Below are positions 12,627-23,463 of a DNA stretch of 64,000 nt, one piece after another. How positions within the stretch are numbered: the stretch's first letter is position 1; the number at the start of each line of letters is the position of its first letter. The stretch is taken from the NCBI GenBank assembly GCA_037355855.1, contig CM074758.1, forward strand, positions 5,491,001 to 5,555,000, in the 5' to 3' direction. A model generated the notes under the pieces. It had not been told where the DNA came from, made no database searches, and saw only the letters and a program-made list of their open reading frames with translations. This DNA is from Pseudo-nitzschia pungens. Lineage: Eukaryota; Bacillariophyta; Bacillariophyceae; Bacillariales; Bacillariaceae. The translations under genes were made by a program, and so were the position numbers.

Positions 12627-13169
12627 TGAAAATGATTCGTTTCCACGCTTTCATCAATCGTGTCGGCACAGACCGGTGATTAGTTGCTGATACTGATCGC
12701 TTCTATTCGATCGAAAGTCTTATCGATCTGTTGCGTACACCAAGTACGCATCTGTTCCATTTCTATGTCCTTTTAAGATCTCTTGTTGACACGTTGAACG
12801 GTATAGGAAACTATGTGCATCAATTCCATTACATAACTATTCATATGAATCATATAAACTCGTTGTTGTTGCAACTGAAACCTTAATGACATCGATAGTG
12901 GTATCGCACCGTCTATTGAAATTTTAGTTCGCGTCAAAGGGTGGTGACAAAATCCTAGTTGATCCCTTATGAATCCTTTCTGCTACTATAGCAAATCTAA
13001 GTTGTTTGAGAATTGTTTTAGTACTACTAGGGATGGGAACCAAAAAGAAGATTGCACTACGTGTCGTATCTCTCAAAGCTACGACATGCAGCAAACTTTG
13101 CTGCGAGGACGTTGTTTTGTTTGATTTGGTAGGGTGTGTACTATGATGAGGACAAAAACCCTACTAGGT

Positions 13170-14000
13170 ATCGACCTGCGAGTAACTTCTTACTAGCAGT
13201 AGGATGAAATTGCTGAGTCAAAATCCATCCCTACTACTACCAGCACTTGATTTCACTCCACGTGATTCTAGATCCATACATGATTGAATTCAAAATTAGA
13301 ACCAGTGTACTATGGTAGTAACACTAGACCCGTCCCTCATATTATCACCTACAATTTAATATCCATCCATAGCGAACTATATTGATTACTCTTGCCACTA
13401 ATCACTTCTAATTATACTTCTAGTATTTCCATCCCTGCTTACATTGAACACACGAAATAACAGATCCACTCCTACTACTCTTAGTTTCATTGTGTGTGAT
13501 TTTAGATTCACCATTGCTCAATTCACTTCTACCACTACTAGCAGTTGTTTCTAACTCTAGTTCCATCCTCGCCTTCTTGAATTTGCCACATGCTATTCTA
13601 GATCCACCTATGTTTAATGTCATAATGTATGATTCTAGATCCACATACCTCACTCCACCACCACTATTCACGACTGATTCTAGTTCCATCCTTCGGTACT
13701 ACTGACGATGATTACTACTTCTAGTAAGATTAGCTAAATTCCAACTTTGTTCCACCACATGTGGTAATTGATGAATCCAAACTTCAAAATCCAATAGAAC
13801 TACAGCCGATCTCTACCAATTCCAAACCTCCTCCTACTTCAATTGATGACATGTGATTCCAGATCGATTCATCGCTGAATCCACCATAATTACCACTAAG
13901 CTATAATTCAGCGCATGTGATTCCATCCATAGCTTAATCCTCTACAACTAGTACTATCACTAGTAACCACTACCAATTCCAAACCCATCGTTGTTTCAAC
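13170..14000. repeat. Degenerate interspersed repeat block
   Basis: Variants of CATGTGATTCTAGATCCA recur near 13260, 13492, 13592, 13633, 13852 and 13913, each followed by AT-rich sequence ending in a TGAATCCA-like word and by CTACTACTAG-type words. Spacing is irregular. This looks like a heavily diverged minisatellite or several copies of an old short element. No gene was seen from 12627 to 14144. Confidence 0.45.
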
Positions 14001-14144
14001 AGTTCTTATTTACAACATGAAGATCATTATACATAGAAACCTAACCACAAGGAAAGCATTCACTAAATCACTTCTAGCATATCGATGACTGTGAATTGTC
14101 GTCTCTGCTGCAGCTCAATGACGGTGTTTTGAAGATATTATCAG

Positions 14145-15299
14145 TTAGACAAGTTGAAAAGCTTGTTCCGTCTCAAATCTCATTCGAAGAAGTCGCTCAA
14201 TCCGCGTCCAAAGTTCCTCACTGTCGTCAGAATATTGATCAGTTTCATCCCCAGTACTGTGAGTAGCGCTGCTACGATGATTACCAGAGTTGAAGTATTC
14301 TTCATCGTCTTCATCGTCGTCAAGATTTTCCCACGAGTTATCGTATTCGTCCCCAGTACTTGAAGTAACAATGGCAACTACATCTAAATTGTTGTTGATG
14401 CCATCATTTTCGTCGACGGCCTTTTGTCGTAATCGCCGCCTATTGGTGCTGCGAATATTTGCATGATTGTTTCCTAGGAGTCGGTCGCTCAACAACTCTG
14501 GCGGAAAGTGGCTTCGAAGAACTTCTGGTGTGACTCGAACAAATTTAGCGACAAAATGGCTCGATAGGAAAGGGTAGGTCGTTGCGTATACTTTCGAAAA
14601 CGTTGGAGGGCAATCCACGACCGGAACGTCTTCGACTTTGATGGGATAGGAGTCTCTCAATAACATTCGTCCACCACGGTAGAGAGGAGATGACGGGCGT
14701 TCCGTAACATCAACAAGATCTCCAATCCATACTGTTCCACGACGAATCGATTCTAGAGTGGGTTGTGTCACGTGCAGCAAATAATACAAGGCCTGGAATC
14801 GTTCTGCTTCGGTGTGATTAAATGGTGCCGGCAGAGACCACCTCAATCCGCTCAATTGAAATTGGACTGCTACTCGTCCATATTTATCCATTCCGATTTT
14901 CTTGATGAATTCTGGATATGCGATGAGGAATTTCTTCATCAGTTTGAGGATTGGCTCGACTGGATCGCTTGTACTACTACTCGCCTCGAAATCAAACTCG
15001 GGAATGTTGTAGGCATCCTTGAACATCTTCATTCGTTTCAGACGATGCAGTCCTTTCGAGATATTCCCTTTGGCGCGAAGCGCATGTGCAACAATTTCAA
15101 AATCTGACGGCTTCCCATAAAGTTGTGTCGCAGCTCGTAGATTTTTTGCCAAGTTTGTTGAGTCAACACTACTCCTGCGGGACACACTCCATCTACGCTC
15201 CTGACTTTTATCAAATCTTTCCCCGTAAATAGCCTCTTCCAACGCGAACGCCCACTCTCGTTCCTGTGAAGTCAACAATTCAGGATCATTCGAGGCCAT
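14145..15299 (-). CDS. CRAL-TRIO (Sec14-like) domain protein
   Basis: A single-exon frame of 384 residues from MASNDPELLTSQEREW. The start follows a 7-codon in-frame extension (MNCACVK) that I judge less likely. Residues about 70-100 resemble a CRAL-TRIO N-terminal helical region (HALRAKGNISKGLHRLKRMK), and residues about 125-270 resemble the lipid-binding domain: FLIAYPEFIKKIGMDKYGRV, a TVWIGDLVDVT strand, then YPIKVEDVPVVDCPPTFSKV and YPFLSSHFVAKFVRVTPEVL. Sec14-type proteins bind or exchange phosphatidylinositol and other lipids at membranes. The C-terminal 110 residues are acidic and Ser/Asn-rich (ENLDDDEDDEEYF) and probably disordered. Identification is by pattern only, so the ligand is unknown. 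Confidence 0.7.
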   Translation of the reverse strand: MASNDPELLTSQEREWAFALEEAIYGERFDKSQERRWSVSRRSSVDSTNLAKNLRAATQLYGKPSDFEIVAHALRAKGNISKGLHRLKRMKMFKDAYNIPEFDFEASSSTSDPVEPILKLMKKFLIAYPEFIKKIGMDKYGRVAVQFQLSGLRWSLPAPFNHTEAERFQALYYLLHVTQPTLESIRRGTVWIGDLVDVTERPSSPLYRGGRMLLRDSYPIKVEDVPVVDCPPTFSKVYATTYPFLSSHFVAKFVRVTPEVLRSHFPPELLSDRLLGNNHANIRSTNRRRLRQKAVDENDGINNNLDVVAIVTSSTGDEYDNSWENLDDDEDDEEYFNSGNHRSSATHSTGDETDQYSDDSEELWTRIERLLRMRFETEQAFQLV

Positions 15300-15999
15300 T
15301 TTCACACAAGCACAATTCAAACTCAGAGTGAACTCCCGGTGACGAAATAGCAGATGCTTCCTCTAAACTTTTCTCGACTGAATTTAAAAAGAAATGCCTA
15401 TGAGATCACGAATTAATTGTTGTGCTCTTTTGATAGATGGCATAGCTCCCCCTCTAGAAATGTGAATGAAGATGAGTACTTGCATTCTTTTCTATTTTGA
15501 ATTCTTTTGCGATGTCGGCAACTTCCCACCAACGTTGAGTCTTGGCGGATCGAAAGTGTCCGTCTTAATTATTACTACGTACTACAGTAAGGTTACAGTA
15601 TTATTTTGATTAATGATTTGTAAGGGATGATGCTTCTTCAACTTTGTATGACCGAATCAATACGCTTAAGTAAAAAGGGTATTGAATACGTAGTACGAAG
15701 TACCGGTACAAAATAATACGTACGGTAGTAAATAAGATTACCCCTAAGTAACTACGAAGTACTTGCATTATTTGGTACGTTGGAAATCTGGGCCTTCGTC
15801 GATTCTGCATGGCCGGATACGAAGAAAAAGTACGAGTAACAATAATGACCTTCAAAATAGAACCTCATCTGATTTACGCCGAAAAAAACTACGAGTAAAA
15901 GTCGTGCATGTAATTTCTACTTCGTACTTCGTAAAAATGACCTTCACGCAGCACTGTAGAACCTCATCTGATTTTCGACGACGCCAAGGTACGGTACGG
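15300..15999. repeat. Intergenic with GTAAGG repeats and a direct repeat
   Basis: GTAAGGTTAC-like words occur at 15585-15750. A roughly 92-bp spaced direct repeat carries AATGACCTTCA followed by AGAACCTCATCTGATTT at about 15845 and again at about 15937. No gene is seen. Confidence 0.45.
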
Positions 16000-16001
16000 T
16001 A

Positions 16002-16999
16002 AGGGTTTAGTGCGTGAAGTCGTCGTGACACAGTAGAATACATTACATTTTCTACATAGCGTCAGCCGTATAATATTTTCGCTAAACCACCCGACGTTGG
16101 TCTACCATACCGGTATTTTCGATCGATAGAAGTTCGAAATCTCCGAGTCGAAATTTTGCTCACTTTTTTTTGCTCTGATCTTCTATTTGCAACAATAATA
16201 AAGGCATATCTCTCTGTAACAAATAGACCACTTTCAACTTTAAACCACTAACAACATTAATGTCAACATTAATGTTGGCGTTCTTAATATAACAGAGCTG
16301 TCCAAAGCAGTCCGGTCCAAATTGATGCATAGGGGACCTAGATATTGATTTTTGCCATAGTTTCAGCTCTGTTTCATTTCAAATTTTGGAGGGGTCTGTA
16401 CTCACTGTACAGTTCGATTCTTGAAAAGGACTGCTCCAATCAATCCACAGGTTGAAGGGGTTGTCCTTCTTTATATAATAGAGCTGAACAAAGTGCTCTG
16501 GTTGGAATCCATGGACAGAGGACCAAGATATTAATTTTCACCGTACTTGGGACCGGAGAACATTTTCAGTAAATTTTTTTTTGTGTTCCTTTGACACTTT
16601 GATGCTCCAAACCAAGTGCTCCAATCAATTTGAAACTTGCAGGTCTCCTTCCTCTAATAGTGTAGATGGAGGAGCTATACTATCAGAAAAATTTGAGGTT
16701 GGTTGTGGAGTTAAGGGGGGTGTGACAGGTCTTAGTGCTGCGATTGTTGAAAAAGGAGTTTTTTTTTAATTTTGAAAACATTTTATGGCCCAATGCAAGG
16801 AAAGATTTGGCGTGAAATATAAGGCATGTTGGGTATTGTTGGAAAGTTTACAACCAGGCCATTTCAGACATATGGTATAAAATAGTGTCCAAGCTGTTCT
16901 ATTAGAGCTCTTAAAGTTAAAAGAAACAGTGCAGCTTGCGATGTTGCTCTGGCTCACAATCTGTCACTAGAAACCAGACAACTTTCTGCACTAAACCCT
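16002..16999. mobile_element. Non-autonomous pogo/mariner-like element with TA duplication
   Basis: The ends are AGGGTTTAGTG (16002-16012) and CACTAAACCCT (16989-16999), perfect inverted termini flanked by TA at 16000-16001 and 17000-17001, the target duplication of the Tc1/mariner/pogo group. The internal sequence matches both ends of the larger element at 29648-37314: 16015-16090 resembles 29665-29735, 16125-16260 resembles 33907-34053, and 16300-16990 resembles 36590-37310. The transposase region between these blocks is missing, so this is an internally deleted derivative that would need transposase in trans. Confidence 0.85.
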
Positions 17000-17001
17000 T
17001 A

Positions 17002-17813
17002 CCCTTCAAAAATTTAAATGACGCATGTTTTAGTGATAGATTGTTGCCTTACTATCTGACCAAATACCTCCCCTCAGAATCGGAAACCTCCTCAAAGCAG
17101 GTTACAACTTATTTGTAAAGAATATAAACTGACTGTTTGCAACAACTTCTGTTAAAATTGGTGACTTACCTCCAATCCAAAAAGTTGATTCATTATAATA
17201 ATTGTAGAAATTGGTACATTTTCTACGCACACCCATACCACTGGAGTGACAGCATGTTGATATCAAAATAAAACCTTGAGATTATTGTGGATGACCTTTA
17301 AGTTGTGTGTTGATGTACTATGGACAACCTTTTTTGGTTTGAAATGATTGTCTCCATCAGGTTCACCATTTCACCTCAACAATAAAGAATAAATAGGGTT
17401 ACAATATAATTATCAGAAGAATTTGCTTGAGCTCCAAAAATTGAGTTTTCTTCTTCTCCAGAAGCATATGCAGATAATGCAACAATATAATAAAACTTTT
17501 GAGATTTCTTAAGACCATACACATGAAAGATTGAGAACATGACATACAAAAACTTTTGAACATAGCTTGAAAAGATATTATTCTAACACAGGACAGTGAA
17601 CCAGTTAAGAGTTAAACCAAATTGTATGCACAAGAAAACCATCAAATTGCCTCTGCCATGGTCCCAGTTTGTATCCAGATCAGATTTGGGTTATAATGGT
17701 ATATTACAATAAAAGGCTGAGTTGAAAGCCAAGCAAAGTTTACACCTCTCCTGCAGCACCATGTGGCAGTGACTTACCATAAAAGATTTGATGAGATCAT
17801 ATACAATACTCAT
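17002..17813. other. Intergenic, nothing recognised
   Basis: AT-rich sequence between the TA-flanked element and the solo LTR. No open frame or repeat that I can support. Confidence 0.4.
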
Positions 17814-17818
17814 CTACA

Positions 17819-18129
17819 TGTAACACTCTAAGGTAGAAAATTGGAGTAGTATCGAATAATTGTGTGTTAATTCACTTTACGAGATGGGATTGAAATTAAA
17901 GAGAGGAAATAATGAGCGATGAGGTCATCGCGATCTCTTCATATAATATCCATCCCTGTATATAACATATATTCTGTATGTAACCTTAATCGTACAATCA
18001 CTCTCTTCTGCATGCCTGTTTGTACATACCAGATATCCGTACATGGATACCTTATATATATTTGAATCCCATGTGGGATTCGGTTAATTATTAATTCGTA
18101 ACACTACTAGCCTACGCTAGCATGTTACA
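17819..18129 (-). repeat. Solo Gypsy LTR with CTACA target duplication
   Basis: A 311-bp segment with termini TGTAACACTC and CATGTTACA, flanked on both sides by CTACA (17814-17818 and 18130-18134). Read on the minus strand it starts TGTAACATGCTAGCG and carries AATAATTAACCGAATCCCA and later CCCATCTCGTAAAGT, as in the LTR at 29735-30043. It is the product expected when recombination between two LTRs removes the body of an element. The intact duplication supports this rather than truncation. Confidence 0.85.
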
Positions 18130-18134
18130 CTACA

Positions 18135-19654
18135 GACATGTCAAGGATCAACAAATGTCAGAGGTAAATTCAAATCAGACCAAACAATCCTGCATTGCAT
18201 CAGTATGTGACTTTGCCTGCCAGGGACAACCCAAAATGTTGCAAGGAGTTTGTCTCCATCACTGCTTTTCTTTATCATAGAAACCTTTGTGAGCTAACCT
18301 ATTCTACTAGTGCAGTAGAGTGTGATTGTTGAAGACGATGGTGCATAAGGGTTTTGCTAGTCTACAATTGTCAAAGTGTCAGACATCATTATTGACTAAA
18401 TCATGCTTTCAAGTCAGATATTACCATCACCATGGGCATCATGCCCTAGTAGCTACTAGTAGTACTGATTTGGCCCAATAATCCCATGGAAGCAATCTAC
18501 TAGTATACCAGTATCTTGGTTGTGTATGCAATAACATTTAAATACTAGTATGCTTTGATGCAGCTTCACTGTTTGCTGCTCTTGCTGTTACTACTATTAT
18601 TATTATGTACAACCTTTTCTGTTGCACACCCACATAAAAAGACCTTTAAATATGAGAGCAAAAAACAACCATTAGTGCAATCTTAGGGGGGTCTCAAATG
18701 CAACTGTTTTCTGTCAAAAAATGGTGGTGAACCAACTCTTTGGTGATGAATGAATAATTCGTGACCATGTTTGCACCTTTGGTGATGTCTCTGCAAATAC
18801 ACACTCTCTATTCAAAGGAAAGACATCATCTTTTCGCAAACATTCTCCTCTAAAATGCTCTATATTCACATTGAAACATCTTTGGTTGTTATTCTTCCTT
18901 TAGTAAGCTCAATGAATAAAGTACAGAGGCCAAAACGAGGTGTTCCTGAGTCACAGCATCACACCAGCCGGCATGCCTTCTGACTCATATGCGGTAGGCA
19001 CTAAATTTTTCAAATCATATTTCAGAGTTTTGAATAACATCTGTAGAGAAGACCATGTACAGTGATTGCACTCTCCATGTGGCAAAAGTTAAAAATGCAT
19101 AAATAAATTTTTATCATTCCAAAGCTTTTTCCAATACATATTTTATTGATATGTACTGACTATACCCCTTTCATGTGGAATATCAATGTTAATATGCTGT
19201 CACCAATTTTGATGGTCACATGTAGGAAGCGTACCAAATTTCTACCCTTCCTTCTTGATGAATCTACTGTTTGGAATCTGGGGAATAATGGCTAGCTAAA
19301 GAGGTCAAAGCTATGGGTCCAAGTTGCCAATTGCAACAGGGATTGTTGCAAACAGTAAGGTTATACTCTTTATGAATAAGTTCTAACTTTTGTTGAGGAG
19401 GTTCCATTACTGAGTGGAGATCTTTGGTCCCATACTAAAGAAAACATTCTGTCACTTTTTTTGCTCATTGCAATTTTTAACGGGTAATTAATCTTACCGT
19501 ATTATTATTATTATTATTATTTTACTATGTATTACCGTGAGTTAAGGCTACTCTCAACCACCAAAAAACGTTACCGAACATCAAACAATGAGGCATACTG
19601 AGAAGCGTAATTACTGAGAACCGTACATCTACATCGTACCGGTACATATATGGT
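18135..19654. other. Intergenic, nothing recognised
   Basis: No open frame or domain that I can support. A (TTA)n microsatellite lies at about 19500-19521, followed by a few GTAAGG-type words at 19530-19660 directly upstream of the Copia insertion. Confidence 0.4.
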
Positions 19655-19659
19655 AATCT

Positions 19660-20508
19660 TATGAAGATATTCAAGGTGGTGCTATGATCTGTGCTAGCAA
19701 GGCTCCTGTGTAGGAGAGTGTACTGAGGCTACAGGCAGCAGCCTCCAGTAACTGACTAACAGGTGCTGAGCTGAGTGCTAGGGCTGTGTGCTAATTGGTA
19801 GCATACAGGCTTAGCAACAGGCTTAGCAACAGGCTTAGCAACAGGCTTAGCAACAGGCTTAGCAACAGACCTATCCTGATTTGGTATGGGTGCTAGCAGA
19901 GTTTACTAGGGTCGCCGTGTACGATTTGTACCAATCGTACCTACCTCAAGTAAAGCACCTTTTATGGTGTAGCTAGATGCTACAGGGTTAGGGTTGCTAA
20001 TGCCACGAGATACTGAAGATGCTAACCTACCATGATACCATGCTAAGATACTATGCTACCGCCGGGGTCGGGTCATTGGTGTATAATATGTACTATGACT
20101 CGATACCGGACCCAAACAGTTCCCCAACGAGCTAGCATGATTGAATATAATTAAGCGGAGCTACGCTACGATACTCCGCACACTACGCTACCCGTAGAAT
20201 ACAGTACTGGAGCTACAGAGCTCTATTATTCTACGAGTTAGCGAGCAACGCTGTCACGATACGATATAGAGCTGAGCTGCGCTCAGCTCCCTCTTTATTC
20301 ACTCTTTCTTTTACACTCTAAAATAAACACATCCTATCACGCCCTCACCATGATCGATTCCGATGTACCTCTAGGGAAGTGCCTTGTAGCCATTGAGCGT
20401 ATGTAATAGAGGCTGAACAGTATCTTCTGTAGTCTCACTATTTGCCAGGACTCTATGTGGTATTATTGTTATTGTTATCCCTTATTTGCTGACGAGCAAT
20501 ATCATTGC
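19660..20508 (+). repeat. Copia 5' LTR
   Basis: 849 bp. It contains five copies of a 12-bp unit (CAGGCTTAGCAA) at about 19806-19865, where the 3' LTR has seven. The 24-bp length difference equals exactly two units. A tRNA-priming-like TTATCAGACC follows at about 20512, resembling the TATCAGA primer-binding core of Copia elements. An AATAAA-like word lies at about 20322. Confidence 0.9.
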
Positions 20509-21405
20509 AATTTATCAGACCCACCGCTCGAACCCAACTTCGAAGCCGGGACGCCGGCTAGAGCGTGTGATGAAACCCAGCTGACTGATCCCTGCTGGCA
20601 TCCATGCCTACACTTGGATGTAAAAGAACCATCTGTTGGATGTAAAACTCAGCTCCAGGCCTACAGTACGAGGAACTGACATCGACGTGCCTCCAGTAGA
20701 TCATTTCGAACGTCGGACGCAGATACGAATGGCAAGCTCGGAGCGGACGTAAGGAGATCTACAGCGATGAGAATGGGGCTCCCTTTGCTAGATACCGGGG
20801 CCTAGAAATCCTACGCTTAGAGGACGGCTCAAACTAGGTCTACGAAACAGGGCAGGGTGGTGGCTCCACTACGTCTCAGCCCGGATGCAAAAGGGACCGA
20901 TTGAGCAACAAGGATGTAACGAACCCAGGTATTGGAGTCAGTACGTTACGAGAATCCAGGATGAAGCGAAAGACCCACACGATAGAGTCTTCAGTACGTT
21001 TTGAACATCCAGCTGCTGATAGTGGGTTGTAGCCAATGACTAGATCTGGAAGGTCACCCAGATTCGGAAGGTCACCTAGATCCGGAAGGACACCAAGTTT
21101 AATCTTGTCCAACCCGGAAGGTCACCAAGTTTAATCTTGCCTAGATCCGGAAGGTCACCTAGATCCGGAAGGTCACCAAGTTTAGTCTTATCTAAACAGA
21201 ACATGAAAGTCATCGAGAGGTATTCTCGCAATCGAACACTACGTTACAGCAGCAACGAATCACCAAGTTTAATCTTGCCTAGATCCGAAAGGTCACATAG
21301 ATCCGGAAGGTCACCAAGTTTAGTCTTATCTAAACAGAACATGAAAGTCATCGAGAGGTATTCTCGCAATCGAACACTACGTTACAACAACGAATTAATC
21401 ATTCT
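20509..21405 (+). other. Copia untranslated leader with 138-bp direct repeat
   Basis: About 900 bp between the 5' LTR and gag. A unit at 21123-21260 (CACCAAGTTTAATCTTGCC...) is repeated almost exactly at 21261-21395, and shorter AGATCCGGAAGGTCACC words recur upstream from about 21040. Such a leader would carry packaging and primer-binding signals, but no specific signal beyond the primer-binding-like site is visible. Confidence 0.6.
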
Positions 21406-23442
21406 TTGAAAAAGGAACGATTTACAAATCATCCAGAAGTCAATTCATCCAAAAGCCTAGCCAACATGCCTAATCCTACTGAAAAGGAACAGTCCAAGCA
21501 ACCCCCCAACGATCCTAAGATCCTTGAGAACCCCGAGGAGGATACTCCAGGGAAGGACGAGCCGGATGATGAGGAGATCACTGATCCCTCTGATGGGGAG
21601 GAGAATGACGACTCTGACGAGGAGGAGGAACAGGAGGAGCAGAAGGAACAGGAAGAGCAGAAGGAACAGAAGGAGCAAGGACGCAAGAGGAAGAATGCAC
21701 CAAGCGCCTACAAACCGGTCAAGAAGGTCACCAGGGCAGCAGCAGCAAAGGCAGCAGCAGCGGCGAAAGCAGCAGCAGCCGCGAGGGCAGCAGAGGCCCA
21801 AGACTTTGCAGCAGGCTCTAGGGTCCAGGCCGAAGATGATTTCTCTATCCAGCCACGTACCCAGAACGACACTGCCATGGCTATGGTTGTCAAGCAACTC
21901 CAAATCCTACAGGACCGGATGGATGAAAAATTCGGTACCTCCAAAGATAAGGAGACCCTTATTGCTTCCAACAGAGCTGCCCAGGCAAGAGGAGGTATCT
22001 ACGGCTACAACGACGGCAAGCCACTCACCAGACGAGAAGAGGATCTCTTTGAGGTCTACGAATCTTTCTGTAACGAGGCGACGGCTGAAAAATTATTCTG
22101 ATCTGATTTGTCCACGATTGATTCTATCCGTCGGCTCACTCCTGAGCGTGCTTCCAGATTCTCCAGGAACCTTGCTTCTTACAGACACCCTGCTTGTCCT
22201 GATCCTACGGCTGTCTATATCAGCGACTCCCTTATCGAGAAGCTAATGGTGTTTGCTGAATGGGTCCGCTATCAACCCCTCATTGGTGCACGCCCCACTG
22301 CCAAGGAGTGGTTAGAACAGCATGATTCTTATGAGCGAACCGAGAAGCGTCTAGTGGCGACGAAGAAGCAACGAGAGGCAACTCCAGTGACGACTCCCCC
22401 GCCTTCTTTGACGACCCTGCCCAAGTTTGCCGAGTGGGACCGAGCATTCTGCCAAGACCTACGTGATCGTTTCAACAAACATGGATTTCCCCTACTGTAT
22501 GTGATCCGCGCAGACGATGAAGCAGAAGTGACGGATGAAGACAGATCTAGTCCCATTGGCGGCAAAGACGGCTTCTCCAACTGGACCGAATACAATTTGC
22601 GGTGTGCAGTGCTTGAAGGCGAGCAGTTTGAAGAGGATAACCAAACGGTCTGGACGTTGCTTTTTGCTGCTGTACGAAGTGGTCCAGGCTGGGAATATAT
22701 CCGGACCTTCGCATACCAAAGGGACGAGACATGAGGCAATGCCCGAGCGGCATACCTCCATATCTACGACCATGCCTTCACAGAGACGAACGTCGACGCG
22801 ATTGTTAGCAAGACCGTCAAAGCCATCGCGGACTCCAAGTATTCAGGCGACTCCCGTCTCCACGATTTTGAGACCCACTGTCGAAATTGGTTGAAGTTCC
22901 GTACCACTCTCATCAACTACGGTGGATTTGATCCAAAGAGAGACGAGAAGCGATTCATCTTGGACTTCTTCCGATCGGTCACAGACGAGCGTTTGAATAA
23001 TGCCAAATCAATCGCTCTACGTGACAAGAAGAAATATATGTGGAATTTCAGGGAACTGGTTGCAATGTTCACCGAAGAACTTGGTATCACGACCATCCAC
23101 CATTCGAACAAGCGTGGTCGATCTGTCTCAGCTTTCGTGGCTGGTGGAGGCGGGAATGGAGGTGGAAATGGGAACAAGAAATCCAAGTCCGTGGTAGGTA
23201 CCTACACCGGTACGATTGAAGCCAAGAATTATCCCCCTTCTGTCTACAGGACCTTCTCCGCCGAACAATGAGAGAAACTAAAAGAGCTCCGTCGAAAGAA
23301 GGCTCAATCCCGCAGCGTCCAAGCCGCAGAAACTCAACCAGCACTGTCCCCACAGGCAAGCGGCGCCGGCAACAGTTTCGGACCGAAGGGACGAAAGAAA
23401 GGCAAAAATGGCAAAGGAAAAGGCAATGCAAAGAAGGATTGA
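21406..23442 (+). pseudogene. Copia gag region with four in-frame UGA codons
   Basis: One reading frame, the same as pol, interrupted by UGA at 22099-22101, 22732-22734, 23269-23271 and 23440-23442. The translation between stops is gag-like throughout: an acidic Glu/Gln-rich segment, an Ala/Lys repeat likely to be coiled coil, a globular capsid-like part (FAEWDRAFCQDLRDRFNKHG, WTLLFAAVRSGPGWEYIRTF), then Gly/Lys-rich basic sequence (GPKGRKKGKNGKGKGN) before the gag-pol boundary. Translation may start at 21406 or at the MPNPTEKEQSK methionine at 21466. No CCHC knuckle is visible. The stops could be CGA-to-TGA decay, or the codons could be read through. Since pol has none in 1,541 codons, their concentration in gag is notable. 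It is listed as a pseudogene because the frame is formally broken. Confidence 0.75.
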
Positions 23443-23463
23443 CTTCCCAGCCGGGGCCTGAAA

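Noticed and set aside
21524..22246. 240-codon frame overlapping Copia gag
   Set aside because: It is a shadow in another frame: its Arg/Gln-rich sequence follows from the repetitive gag codons, while the gag frame continues in register with pol.
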